Of a stretch of DNA of 64,000 nucleotides, positions 1 to 12,830 are shown piece by piece; the first letter of the stretch is position 1, and the number at the start of each line of letters is the position of its first letter. The position numbers were made by a program, and so were the translations under genes. The DNA comes from Fratercula arctica. Its lineage: Eukaryota > Chordata > Aves > Charadriiformes > Alcidae. Under the pieces are notes generated by a model. The model saw only the letters and a list, made by a program, of their open reading frames with translations. It did not search any database and was not told where the DNA came from. The stretch is taken from positions 12,332,001-12,396,000 of the forward strand of contig CANTUZ010000005.1 of the NCBI GenBank assembly GCA_947846985.1, written 5' to 3'.

Positions 1-2167
1 AAGGAAAAAAAGAATTATATAGCAGATCTACAGTTGTATTAGGGTTTAATAGAACTAGTAATAGTAACGTAACGGAGACTATATCAATATGGCTTTGAGA
101 TTTCTGCAGGGTTTTTCTGCATCTGCTTCCAGAACAACCGAGGCAAGACATCCAAAGAAAGCTTGCTGTTGCTTCAAAAATAGCTGCATGGAAAAACTTT
201 GTGATCTAGTAAGATAGAAATCATTTGCAGTATCTCCCTAGATCCACTCCTATCCAGGTATTACAGAATAAGCTTCACTTCTAAATGACCAAGAATTCCA
301 TGGAACAAAATCAGGCTTTTACCTCTGAGGTTCAGGGACTGAGTAAGATTCTTTAGGTTAGAAGGAGTTCCTGGAATGGTGTAGCTTTTAGCGTGGTGAT
401 GTTGAAGTGATACAGGCTCATCTGGATTCATTTTATAGAGCCCACATCCGTTTCCTCTAACAAATTCCACACTGGTAGTTGGAGACTAGCAAAGTGGTGT
501 TTTTAATGAGTTGACTAAGCAGCCATGACAACAGAGTTACACTTGGCGTAAATACATGGCTGGAGTGAGGAAAGCAGCCATCTGAGTGGGATTTTTATCT
601 TCAAATATTTTGAAGTTTATAACAACATAAATCTTTTAGTTTTTGTTTATGTTATCAGTGAAAGTGCCTGAAGGACCTGATGTGTGAAGTATTCCCAGCA
701 TTGTATTATTTTATTATCTCAGAAGCTATGCAAAACACTTAAGTCTGTGTCCGTCCTTTCACTGGTTTGATGAAGTATGTGGAGGATGAAGAGTTTATAG
801 AATTTGTTATGTTATAAAACATGTTTTTCTTTCTGGTAGGGTGAAGAAAAATTTGAGAAATGAAGGGTAAGTTAGCAAGAACATTAGAGTTAAAATTGAA
901 ATACAGGTGAAGGTTTGATCTGCATTTCTATGGTGATTTTGTTTAACCCTCCAAGGAATGATTACATATTCTTTCAGGCTTCATAGGCAGTTGAAGATTT
1001 AACCACTTTAGAGTGTAAAATACTGGGTGACCGGCCTTTCTCAGAGAGGGAACTTGCAGATTGGAAGGAAATATTTAAAATAATTCCAAATTACACCAAA
1101 GTCAGAGTTCACTTGTTCCTGCTGTTAGCCAGGATTAGTACTGTCACCCGCATCAGCTCAGGGACTCAAGGGTGTGATCAGATACTTGAAAACATATTTA
1201 ATTGGAATTGGTCTCAACATTTTTCCTATATATTAGTCAAATTATAAACCTAACGTCTAACATACTTCTGTGTTGGGAATTTACGTTCTGAGGAAATTTT
1301 GCAGATTCCTGTGATACTGCACTGCCGTTAGGATTCAGCAATAAGGTGACATCATACAAATAAAAGTCTGGAGAATCATTTCACAGCTGCTTGTGTAGAA
1401 AACGGTTGGTCTCTACAGCAAAGTAATAAACCAGGTGTCACGCATGCGCATTAGACCACCGCTGCGTTCCTTCCGAGCCAGATGCATAAAGCAGGGGAAG
1501 TATTTAAGGCCTTGTTTTTTTCTATATGTTTATATACACACATATATATGTATATGTACATTATATACATATTTTATATATCCCCATTTATTTGTATTCC
1601 TTTTGTTCCTCTTGGAGAAATGCCATTCAGGTACTCTATTTAAGCTTACATTGCTTGCTGAGTTGATGTTTCAGATTCTGATTAATAGTAGAAGCATTAA
1701 TACTAATCCCCCTTCCTACTATCAACACAAAAAAACACCTCAAAGTGTATTGGGCTACAACCAACATTTTAACTTTAAATATTCTCAAAACACGAGCCAA
1801 CCGGAGAAGCGTAGGACTGTCTCAATTTCACAAAGAAAACTGTTTTAAAGTAGAGCCCTAGCCAGACTTCTGGAGGAAGTGCCAAGCGTGACAGTAATGA
1901 GAGCTGGGGTAGATGTGCTGCACTTCTTTCGGGAGGACAGAGATAGTTGTGATTGCATTACTCACTAGATCAATACATCAGTTTCATTTTCTGCTCCAGT
2001 GAACATTTCCGTGGTGACCTGCAATTTCCCATAGTTTTCCATCTATAGAATTGATATAGTGACAGTACCAAGACCATGAAGTGCTTAGATATGATGAAAG
2101 GCCATTCATAAATTCAATTGGATAAATAGCTCAGTAGATTTACAATGTTGGTAGGGATCATAACGCA
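1..2167. other. intergenic, no gene recognised
   Basis: AT-rich intergenic sequence. A TA/CA-rich low-complexity patch lies at about 1510-1580. The open frame across 1435-1848 on the plus strand has no recognisable domain and runs through that patch, so I do not treat it as a gene. Confidence 0.6.
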
Positions 2168-2524
2168 ATAAAAGCCAAAAAACCCATCGCATACCTCTTA
2201 CGCATACATCAGCCTGAGGCCGCTGTGGTACCAGGGGGTACACCCACAGAGGGAGAGTCCCCCGCTCACTGCAACACTCTCAGTTTGGGTAAGTCACACA
2301 CTCCACTGTCTCGGTGTACTTACTGCAAAACTTCGGAGTGCTCCACCTTGCTTTGTCAGATGCTAGTTTGTTAGGTACTTCCGTAGGTGCGCCAGAATTC
2401 CTAAGTTCCCCTGACACTATAAGAAAAAGCTCGGTGTTGACATTTGCAGAAAGAGCAGACCTAAAATAACAATTTGGAAAAACCCTAAATGTAACAAAAA
2501 AAAAAATTCTCATAAAAGCCAAAA
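2168..2524. mobile_element. candidate insertion flanked by perfect 13-bp direct repeats
   Basis: ATAAAAGCCAAAA occurs at 2168-2180 and again at 2512-2524. The 331 bp between them is visibly richer in GC and CpG than the surrounding DNA. Near its right end is an A11 tract (2496-2506) followed by TTCTC and the second repeat. Direct repeats of this length plus an A-rich end suggest LINE-type target-primed insertion of a retroposed RNA, but I do not recognise the source. A short hairpin with CTGTGG/CCACAG arms lies around 2223-2250. Confidence 0.5.
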
Positions 2525-3435
2525 TATGAAGGGAACTGGTAGATGGATACCAACTGTATGCAAGCCTGTTCTTGGAAATTTCCGTGTAAGTTTTAGAGTG
2601 TGATCAAGGCTCATGTAAACTCGATCCTACCCAATTGTTCTTGGGTGGGAAGGAGAGGAGTAAATTTACATCTAAAGTTGGAAACTAATTTAAATGAATA
2701 ACAAAGATAACGTCTGAGCCACTGTTTAGCTGGGTGGGATTCCTCTTACTCAAATGTAACTATCCAAATGTTGAATGTCTAGACATCTGTACGCTCCTTA
2801 GGCAACAGACAGAAACAGGTTCCTCAGAAAGTGATTCATTCCACCTCCCTGAGATAATTATCTTAGGACAGGATGATTTGCCCTCTGGGGATGCCAGTCC
2901 ATGGGCCTCCATGGGTCTGTAGAAGGCGTCTAGACTAATTTTTAGATGTCTGAAGATAAATGAAATTAATCTAAATCTCCTGGCTATATTACACAAATAA
3001 AATTTGCCATAATTCCATATTAACACATAATTGCATGGTGCACAACTTATGTGGTGTCCCAGTGCTCTGCCATGATGAGGCACATCCATGTTCTGACACA
3101 ACTGAAACTCAAAAGCATTAGCATCAATAGGTGCCTGGGGGTTCATCAAGACGCAGTTTTTAAAAATACATTTACTGTGTTTTGATAGGACAAAATAAAA
3201 TGTGAGAACATAATGGGGAAACCCAGTTTAAAACTGTAGTGGTGGAACCAGCTGAAACTCCTGTTTCTAGCAGTGTTCTAGAAATACAAATGGCTAGATT
3301 TCTAGAATTGGTAGAAGTTCAAATTGTTTGAGTTAGCCCATTTGGTTAATATACAGAAGTTATCATTTGTTTTAAAGTTTGTGCTCCAGAAAACCTAAAC
3401 CCCACTCTGGGGCCTCCAAGCTGATAAAATAGGGG

Positions 3436-4506
3436 TTTAATGGACGGACAATTCAGTGGATAAAGAACTGGCTTGATGGCCGCACCCAAAGAGTGGCTGT
3501 CAATGGGTCCATGTCCAAGTGGAGGCCAGTGACAAGTGGAGTCCCTCAAGGATCAGTACTGGAACTGGTCTTGTTTCACATCTTCATCAGCGGCATGGAC
3601 AGTGGCATAGAGTGCACCCTCAGTGAGTTTGCTGATGACACCAAGCTGTGTGGGGCGGCTGACATGCTGGAGGGAAGGGATGCCATCCAGAGGGACCTTG
3701 ACAGGCTGGAGAGGTGGGCCCATGCCAAACCTCATGAAGTTCAACAAGACAAAGTGCAAGGTCCTCCATCTGGGTCGAGGCAATGCCAAGCACCGATATA
3801 GACTGGGCAGTGACTGGCTTGAGAGCAGCCCTGAAGAAAAGGACTTGGGGGTGCTGATGGACGAGAGGCTCAACATGAGCCATCAGTGTGCACTAGCAGC
3901 CCAGAAAGCCAATCGTATCCTGGGCTGCATCAGAAGAAGTGTGGCCAGCAGGTCGAGGGAGGTGATTCTCCCCCTCTACTCCACTTTCGTGAGACCCCAC
4001 CTGGAGTACTGCGTCCAGTTCTGGAGCCCCTACTACAAGAGAGATATGGATGTGCTGGAGGGCCACGAGGATGATCAGAGGGCTGGAGCACCTCTCCTAT
4101 AAGGACAGACTGAGGGTGTTGGGGTTGTTCAGTCTGGAGAAAAGAAGGCTCCAAGAAGACCTTATAGCGGCCTACCAGTATCTTAAGGGGGCCTACAAGA
4201 AAGCTGGTGAGGGACTTTTTAGAATGTCGGGTAATGGTAGGACGAGAGGGAATGGATTAAAACTAGAGATGGGTCGATTCAGACTGGACGTTAGGAAGAA
4301 GTTCTTCACCATGAGGGTAGTGAGGCAGTGGCACAGGTTGCCCAGGGAGGTTGTGGATGCCCCATCCCTGGAAGTGTTCAAGGCCAGCCTGGATGGGGCT
4401 CTGAGCAGCCTGGTCTAGTGGGAGGTGTCCCTGCCCATGGCAGGGGGGTTAGAACTAGATGATCTTTAAGGTCCCTTCCAACCTGAACCATTCTATGATT
4501 CTGTGA
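3436..4506 (+). mobile_element. CR1 LINE, 5'-truncated copy with reverse-transcriptase relic
   Basis: The 3' portion of a CR1 non-LTR retrotransposon, the main avian LINE. Reverse-transcriptase signatures appear at about 3493-3720 (TSGVPQGSV, then the catalytic-region FADDTKL). The frame then shifts to [23 protein letters not shown] and [17 protein letters not shown]. The last 100 bp carry the conserved CR1 3' end, CTAGATGATCTTTAAGGTCC, then CCTTCCAACCTGAACC and the tail ATTCTATGATTCTGTGA. Frame changes near 3720 and 4065, and an apparent small deletion near 4060, make it inactive. The 5' end is approximate. Confidence 0.93.
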
Positions 4507-6929
4507 CTACCACGAACACTGCAACTTTCACACTTTGCTAATCTCCACCAGTTTTCAATTACTTTCATTATTAAAAATTTGCATCTTATTTCCTGCATAA
4601 ATGAAGTTATCTTCAACTTTTAGTCACTTTTGTTGGTAAAGAAAAAATTAGGAATCTAATCGATCCAACCCTAAATTTCTCTTCTTTTTTCTGATGACAG
4701 TCTTAAGATTGACTCGTCTTTGGGAAAGAAATTTAGAACTGAAGATGGGAATTTTCTCTATACAGAATCCACAGTAACTCATTGTAATTGGCATTTTAAA
4801 TTTAGATATGTGACCTGTAAGAAAAATGAGATGTGATGCAGGAAGTACGTAAATCTATGTGAGAAAAACAAAAATAGCAACATACATTTAAAAAATCTTG
4901 ACCATAATGTCTTTCAATGTCTCTAAAATTAGTATTTTTAAATATCTCCTTTCAAATGTTCATTTTATCAGATTGGTAATCATTATACACAGATTTCTTC
5001 TGACTTTTTGTTTTTCCTTCTTGATTTTTCTTCTTCTGGAGAATTCAGGAGTTTCTTGAAAACACTGTATTTGTGCATCTATAACCCACATTCTTTCCCC
5101 TTCTCTTCTTTTCCATCTTCCAGTAAGTGTTTCTGCCTTTCAGCCTCACGTGTCAGCCCCGTGGCTTTCTCCACAGCCTCTTCACCTGCTGCCGCCCTGT
5201 AGCTTTGACACAGTTCTCTAAGCCCAACGGAGACAACTCTTATGAAATTCAGAATCAACATAAAGGAAAACAAATCCATGCACCCTTCCCCATGCATCAC
5301 CCTATACATGTGCTATCACCCTCCTCCTCCTCTCTCATTTTCAACCCCAACCATTCAAAAATGTGAGATGGGTCCATCAAAACCTAAATCCAGAACGTCT
5401 GCATTAGAAATCTTGACACATAGTAAAGACTGGTTTGTTTTTATTTGCTTTTCCAGTTTTGCATCTCTGGGGGACCTCGTTTTGGACATTCAAACTTGAC
5501 ACTGCAACCACAAGGGCTAAATACCTTAAAACCTGTCCCCGCCCGCCCCCCCCTCCCCCCCAAACCCCAACCCAAACACAACAACAAAAAAAACCCTTGC
5601 AGGTGGGATTTAGAGAAAGCACCAGGTAAAACAAGAATGGGGATCAAACGAGCTGGCAATACTGGATACAGAAGCTTGATGCTCTGTTTCCCAGGTACAA
5701 CTGTGTTAATCAAATGTAACTCCTGCAAAGCAGACAGTAGGTAAAATCATCTTGTGGTCTGATAAAAATCACTAGCTCTATATCAATACCTTTTAATTAA
5801 GAAGCTTACTTTTCTTTAAATTTATAATTGTCCTCCCTTTATTCTCTCAGCTGGATTTTTAGCTAATTCTTTTCACGCTCTGCACAACTGTTCTCTAAGG
5901 TAACTTTGTTCATGGTTATTATGTACTTCCAAAATAATTATTTTCCACTTGACGTTAATCGTGGCTGTAATTCCTTTAACTAAAGTGACAAGAGAGCATT
6001 TCCTTTTACATCTCTAAACTTCATAGGTTAACATGAAGTTATATAGTAGCAATTCAGTTGTCAAATTACTGTTACTGGTTGCTTTTGTTAAAAAAAAAAA
6101 AAAAAAATTAAAAAAATCGCCAAGTAACAAGTTTCAAAACACATTCCCAAGATTAAATGTGGATTTACCATATTTATTACCAGGGGCTACGACACTGTGT
6201 CTCTCAAGGCAGCGTGCATGCCAGCTCACGTGAGAGGGAAGAAACTTAGCGAGTGTGTGTCTTCCTCTAACTTCCTGCTCCCCCCGCCCCCTCAAAAGAA
6301 AAACTGCAGTTGAATGCTTTGCTGCTCACAGTGTTGATTTTTTGTTTGGTTGGTTTTGTTTTTTAGTTTTTGTTTAAACATATATCCCATGAGCTACTTA
6401 GAGCATACACAAAAGAGTATATTCCACAGGTCACCCCCATCAGATGGATGCAAATGGATTTCTTCTTTCAGAAAAAGAAATCTCTTGGCTATGGAATAAA
6501 CATCCTTGCTGTATCTTTTCTCCTATACACCAAAAGTTGTAACACTACCTCATTTTAGTCAGATCAGATTTACTAATTCTTAGGAAGAGACCATAGAATT
6601 GCATCCTTTTAACTATTACTAGAAATGATGCATTTATAGCAATTAACAGCATCATAAGACAGTTGACTAGTAAGTTCACAGCAAAGAAGATTACAATTGG
6701 GCATTAAACTAAATCAAATCGGAGGGCAGGGGAAAAGACTCAAAATATTAGAATAATCCCATAAATCTAGGGAGAGACATTCACTAGATTGCATCTACTG
6801 CACTTCTGATTCACTGATTATATCCTCTGTGAACTTCTAGGTTTGTCTAATGAAGCTTCTCCAGATAATCCACATAACAGAATTTATGTCAGGATTTGAA
6901 AACAAAGTATTCTTGACATGAAGCTGTAC
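4507..6929. other. intergenic, low-complexity tracts only
   Basis: No gene recognised. A C-rich then A/C-rich tract spans about 5535-5597, an A17 run with nearby A-rich sequence lies around 6091-6116, and a T/G-rich patch covers about 6336-6374. Open frames here run through these tracts and look random. Confidence 0.6.
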
Positions 6930-7086
6930 CTGTTCAGCTCTGTTCAGCTTTAAGTTCTCTTCTTTTACAGCTGCCTCCTTTTCCTTTTGACACTGCTGCT
7001 CCTGGACATGAGCTTTTGCCCAGCATTTCTCAGCCTCTGCCAGAGCCAGAGATGCCTCCACTATGCGGGAACCGCAGCTCTGCTTT
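6930..7086 (-). pseudogene. exon-like relic encoding a charged helix, possibly guanylate-binding-protein-like
   Basis: On the minus strand an open stretch reads VEASLALAEAEKCWAKAH, then QEQQCQKEKEAAVKEE, an Ala/Glu/Lys-rich helical sequence. It is followed by CAG|GTACAG, a good splice-donor match, and preceded by a CCCAGCAG possible acceptor. The pattern recalls the C-terminal coiled coil of guanylate-binding proteins (ALxEAEK followed by charged heptads). No companion exons were recognised nearby, so it looks like an isolated relic. A chance match to any Ala/Glu/Lys-rich protein is quite possible. Confidence 0.3.
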
Positions 7087-7629
7087 CTGCTGGGAAGTGT
7101 ATAGCTTTGGCCTCAGCTACCAGAGGTCCGAAAGAGGAGATGAACGTTTCTATAACCCAACTTCAAGCACAAGTCAAACACTGAGAAGACATTTCCTAGG
7201 CAGTTGTTTAGTTGGGTAGCTTCTTCAAGAAATTCTGAAAGAAACATCTGAGCTGAAACATGCCTGTCATGTCCCCTGCTGCCAGGGAACGAGGGTTACT
7301 CGGGGACAACTGGAACCCTTTGTATGGGCTGCTTCCAAAGTCATTCAGAGCGTTACAGGTGCCAAGCCCCGAGCAACTGGAACCTTGCAAGTCCTAGTTA
7401 CCTCAGGCACCAGATAAGGCTTACTATGCTTCAGGCACCAGGAAAGTATCTTTTCTTTTCCCTAGACACTGGAATAGCTAAATACAGCATGGTAATTCTG
7501 TTAGAGTAAGTTAGCTGTCAGTGTTCCAGTGATTTACAAGCCGCTCACTTACACTCATCTGGGTTTTGGGAGGGTTTGTTGTGGGGTTTTGGTTCCACGT
7601 CCTATTCCCTCCCACTGGACAACAACGCT

Positions 7630-7713
7630 CTCGTGGGTTGTTGGTGGTGTTTTGTTTGTGGTTTGGTTTTTTTTGGTTTTTTTTTTTTTGGTTTTTTTTT
7701 TTTTTTTTTTAAG
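7630..7713. repeat. G/T-rich low-complexity tract ending in a long T run
   Basis: TTTGTTTGTGGTTTGG-like sequence grading into T runs of 8, 14 and 20. Open frames through it on both strands are artefacts. Confidence 0.85.
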
Positions 7714-10700
7714 CAAATCATCATGGGAAGTTTCCACAAACAAAATAAACACGTGATTATTTGGCAACCTCAGTGATTGTGCAACTACAGCCACAGCTTT
7801 CTAGAAGATATTGATTAATTGCCTACAGAAAGTAGTCTGTAAAAGCAACGCAGCTTCGTAGCAGTTTACTTAAGACAAGAATTGAATCAAGGCCTGCCTG
7901 GCTCAAAACCTCTCTTCAATGTGAAGATCAACAATGAAGATTAGCTTTTAGCGATAAAGGTTTCATTCTGTGAGACAATTCTAGCCATTTGTCATATTCT
8001 TGGCCAGGGCTTCAGTAAAATTATGTATTTATATTCTTTTCTTTTTAAATTAAGCCATTCAAAACCAAAACCAGATCATTTTCACTAGCCTTTCTACTAT
8101 GAAGGAGGAGAAAGAGGCTGCTGTACGTGTTGGAGATAGTATCCTATTATTAATCAGGCAACGATACTTTCCATTTTATAATCAAGTAAGATACAATTTA
8201 TGCTCCAAGGATCTTGCATATCAGACACAAAGAATCTGACATGCATTACAGGAGACCGTATTCTCTTGTTGTGAGTTAACAGTTAAAAAGGAGTAAAAGT
8301 CATCTAGAATTTGAGTGAAAAACATTGACCCAATCCATATTATTCTATTTCTGTAAAGTAATATTTTTTTGCCACAGTAATGACTACACATTCTTTCAAC
8401 AATCTAATTAAATGTAAGAAAATAAAAAGGTTACAAAGAGTACAATAGTTCAGCAAAATATGTTACTGCATTATTATTAAAAACAACCATTATAAAATTA
8501 GTAAAAAATATGATTTTCAAACAGCAGCTGGAGATGTGAACAACTTTGGGTTCCGGTGTTCCAGGTACTGTCCAACTCAGGCAGAAACCATCCTGGCCTG
8601 AAGCAACTTAAATTCTATTCAAGTCACACAAATTGTGAAAGGGGTAAAGAAGACTGAGTGATTGTTCCTCCGCACATAGGTATCCGTGAGAACACACTAT
8701 GTGAAGTTCAGGTCTTCTGATATACAATTTGTAGCCCACCTCTTTGCCCACTTTCTTACACATTTCTTAAAAGTAACATCAAAGACAAAAATATCTGAAA
8801 ACAGAAACACTACCTTACTTCAGCTGGAATAAAGAAAGGGGACATTCTGCCAAAGTACAATTGAAGGTAACTGCTAAGATTTGTAGGCACTTTAGACAAA
8901 GACAGTGAGCAAATTAAAATTTAAAATTATTTTTTTCTGAGAATCATTTCTATGTAAATACTATAGACGTTACCAACCTTTCTCCTATGTACACGGTTGC
9001 ACTGCAGCCAGCCGATGTGAGCCTTGGGTTATTCATGGGTCATGTGGATTTTCGTGGACTGAACTGGACAAATCAGTTTAGATCCATGATGTAGATACCC
9101 CGTGGCAGTTGAGAGAGGTGGTCAAGGCACGTTTTTCTCTGCATTAAAACTCAACTTTCCGTCAGGAATGCAGATAACTCCAGTAATAATGCTGCTGCTT
9201 ATTACAAGACAATAACTCTGCAACTGCAATCATAGAGCACTGTTCTTATGCGTGAATTATTTTCTGTCTCTAGATGATGTATTTTGGGACACATTTATTC
9301 TATTTTTTTTAAAAAGTATGTTTTGCTTGATTTTACTGTTGCAATTTCCACTCTCTGGTTCTACGGTTGGACAGATCAATAGCTCTTGCATATGCACTGA
9401 AAAAAATATCCCTTCCCCTGCACTGTTTAAAGACAATGGAAACTGAAACACTCATGGGCAGAGTGGGTGTCTCTTCGCACATTAATGCGGAGCAGAGCAA
9501 AAGAAAGCCAAGATAGAAGACCCAAGTTAGTGATATGGAGACCCAAGTAATTAAATAGCAAGACCATAAAGAATCTCTATTTTAAGCACTAATCTGACAC
9601 ATAGTTTCTTTCTGTTTCTTTCCTTCCCTGTCCCTTTCAGTAATGACATTTTGTTTATATGGCAACACCTAATTACCTTACATCCATAACTCGGCTAATG
9701 ACTGTAAGGCTCTTTCGCCTTGCACAAACCATGAACAGCCTACAGACTCAAGAAAGGACAAGGAACACTTCAAGAAGGAGTTATGGGTTAAGACTCCTGC
9801 AAGTACACACTCATTCCCCTGATGCAGTGACCACAAAACAAAATAGACGAATGAAGATGAGGACTAGTATAAATACTGGGCAGAAAACCCAGTGCATCCA
9901 GATATACATCTAGGGAAATGCTTTTTACTGCCTCACCAGCACAGCCTTCATCTATAAGAAGCATTTAATAAAAACTCAGCTAAAAGATAATGATCTGAAA
10001 GAGGTAAGATCTGATATTGAGATACAAATTCCAACTTCTTGTAGCTCATCAGGGGAGTGAGCAAGTTGAGTACCTCTGTTAGGACATCATCAAAAGCAGA
10101 CAAATATGCCCCACGAGCAGTCTGTAACCACCATGAAGTGCAAGTATTCTTAACAAGTATGTCCTTGCTGAAATTTAGAAATAGGTATGCTGGAGGTTAA
10201 AAATGTATGTCTCCAGAAAGTCCAGATCATTTTGACTAAAATCACCAACTTGAATTTGTGCATGAATATGTTTAGTTCCTACAAACCCAAGTGAGACATA
10301 ATTCCTCTTCCCTTTTTAGTGCTAGAAAGTAGCTGCTGGCAATAATTCTTCCTCTCCAGCTGGTCCAGGACAGCTTCCCACAAGAAAGAAGAATGTTACC
10401 TTTTGCTTAGACAGACTCCCATGAGAATGGGACATGTACCAGACATAATTTAGTACAGCATGGCGGATAGAGACAGCAGAGGCAATTTAGAGCAGTCCGA
10501 ACTCTATTGAAAGTTGGAACAAAACAGTTATCTGTCTTGAAAAAGTGGAGATGGATAAAGAGATGTTTTGTATTCTCTGATACATCTTCAAAATTGGTAG
10601 CAAACTGTCACCAGTGCAAGGAAAAATCAAGACTGGTATTTATTAGTATCTTGCCTCTGCTTGAAAGAGTCCTACTTAAAGCAGTCTCTTGATGGAGCAG

Positions 10701-12719
10701 TGCCTGTACAGCCAAAACCGTGAGGTGCAAAGGTGAAAAGACACTGAAGACATTTTTCTCTGAAAAAATTTATGGAAATAGATGGAACACAGCATTGCAA
10801 GAGATTCTTCTTCAACTACAGTCATCACCTCTGTCCTATTGTTATAGAATGAGCAGCTAGCAAAGATTAAGTTCTCTACTACTAGCTCTGTGACCTAAAT
10901 TATAAAGTCACTTATGCATAAGAAAAGAGGTCTAAGCCAGAACATTCCAGACTGTATCTGTCACTGAAGGTGTTTTGTGGCCAGTAAACTGCACCTTTGA
11001 CAGGGCACCAGTGATCTGAGCCCTAAAAAACAGAGTGGACCCATGATATTCTTCAACATGCCCAAGAACGCTTTGGCTGTTGCAGTTAGCATATGGTATT
11101 TACACAGCCTTAAAGAGAGGCAGGAAAGCAGTCATCCGCCAAGAACTCTGAAGGGTTCAAAAACCTTCAGAGCTGGAGCATTACTTGGACCCTTCTAGGC
11201 AGCAGAAAACACCACATGACACTCACTATACAGTGCTAAACAGAAACTGTTTCTTTGGCTAAAGCAAGGTATTTGTAATTTTCATCAATGGGTGGGAAGG
11301 TATGAGACTCTTGTATGCCCGTGAGCTAAACCCATCTGGAGTTCAAGCAACACCATAACAATGTTGGGGGCATCTCTGAACAGTCAGATACAGGGACATG
11401 CATAAGATAAGGATAACACATATTTAGAAGCAGCAATATGGACTCTTCAGCATGTATCATTTCAAATGGAGCTGTAAGAAGGCAAAAATCAATCAAGTGT
11501 GCCAGTAGGACATAGGTTGCAGGCTAAATACTTAGCCAGTCCCAAGCGCTGGAGGTTGCAGAGAAAGGAGGTGTTTTTGCCTAAGGGTAAAAGGAAAAAT
11601 TAGAAAATGGGAAGAGAACAACCCAGAGGGACAAGTCGATCCCTGACAATAAAATGAGCTTAATTCAAAGAATGTAACTATGATGAGCATCCTTAACTTC
11701 TCTAGTAGTTAATGAACCAAAGAAAAAAAAAAAGACATCTTATGAGCTGCATGACTGTACAACTGTAACTTCTATAAGTTCTGCCGAGACTAAAAAAATC
11801 CTAAAGTTTCAAGTATTTCTTGTATAAACCACACAAAGTTTGAACAGATGTGTAGACTAAAATTCACAGATAGGACAGAAATACGACACGCTTTTAGTAT
11901 ACGTACTTTGAATTTCTCTCCTAAGTATCCCCATATTTGGTATTCCCTTAGATGCTGTCTCCAATTCAAATCCTCTTCTGTAGGGCAACTACAGTGTTTA
12001 GCTAAATAAGAGAAGACTATTATTAGGAGAGTGGTAAGTACTACTAACTATGAGAAGAATAAGTATTTGGTTACATACCCTTTTTCACAATCATTTTGTC
12101 AGCTTATACTGAATTTCTCCTTGCTGACTGCAGCTCCAGCTGCAGGAGTTTTTCCAGGTAACTTCTGAATTCAAGGTTAGTTTACCATGAGTTACCTACT
12201 ACTATCGAACAAGTAGATCATCAGAGCACTACATCATGAGCAAAGAAACCGCCAAAAGAAAGCAGGGAGGAAACTTGTTTCAGAAAGCCTGCAAGTTTTA
12301 ATACAGTATGTCAACAGTATTAATCAACCCCTAATGTAACAGTTTAAATCTGTGCAGGAGGAAAAGGCCTTGCTACAACAAACACTGCTCTAAACAGTGA
12401 GATATTTAACATGGTAAGCAACTTGTCCACAGAAAGAGGCCCTTCCTTATAAAAAGAACTGATATACTTTTAGCTGTAATGCTCCTAGAGTATTGCCTTC
12501 TCCAAAGCATTCCTTGGCAGTACATTCCTAAATATATTCCTACACCTTGCTTCTATGCGGATAGACTACTGTTGCTTTCAGAGTTAAATTAGCAGAAGTG
12601 GACATTTAGAAAGTGGATGAATCAGTTTACACACAGATGCCTTGTTATTTAGTAGTGACAGCTACTCCTTCCCACCAAGTACCGACCTGGAAAAGTTTCT
12701 GAAAGAAAAAAAACTTGAG
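7714..12719. other. intergenic, no gene recognised
   Basis: AT-rich unique-looking sequence. I see no exon with both recognisable protein content and splice sites, no RNA gene and no clear mobile element. Open frames such as 9659-9913 (+) have no recognisable domain. Confidence 0.55.
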
Positions 12720-12727
12720 TAGGTGGA

Positions 12728-12830
12728 TTAAAAAAACCCCAAACAAACAAACAACAAAAAAACCCCACCAGCCAACAAACCAAAAAACCACACACACACA
12801 CAAAAGAAAACCCACAAAAGAATCCCCCAA
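12728..12830. repeat. A/C-rich low-complexity tract
   Basis: AAAAAACCCC, CAAACAAACAAA and a short CA run (CACACACACAC) make up about 100 bp with almost no G or T. Open frames on the minus strand here encode only Phe/Val/Gly/Trp-rich noise. Confidence 0.85.

Noticed and set aside
1435..1848. 137-residue plus-strand open frame
   Set aside because: No domain, no splice context, and it runs through a TA/CA-rich tract. Its length is compatible with chance.
3553..4154. Minus-strand and extra plus-strand open frames inside the first CR1
   Set aside because: They overlap the reverse-transcriptase relic in other frames and have no independent support.
7529..7794. Hydrophobic open frames suggesting membrane segments
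   Set aside because: The Phe/Val/Gly/Trp or Lys/Thr runs come from the G/T-rich and poly-T tract.
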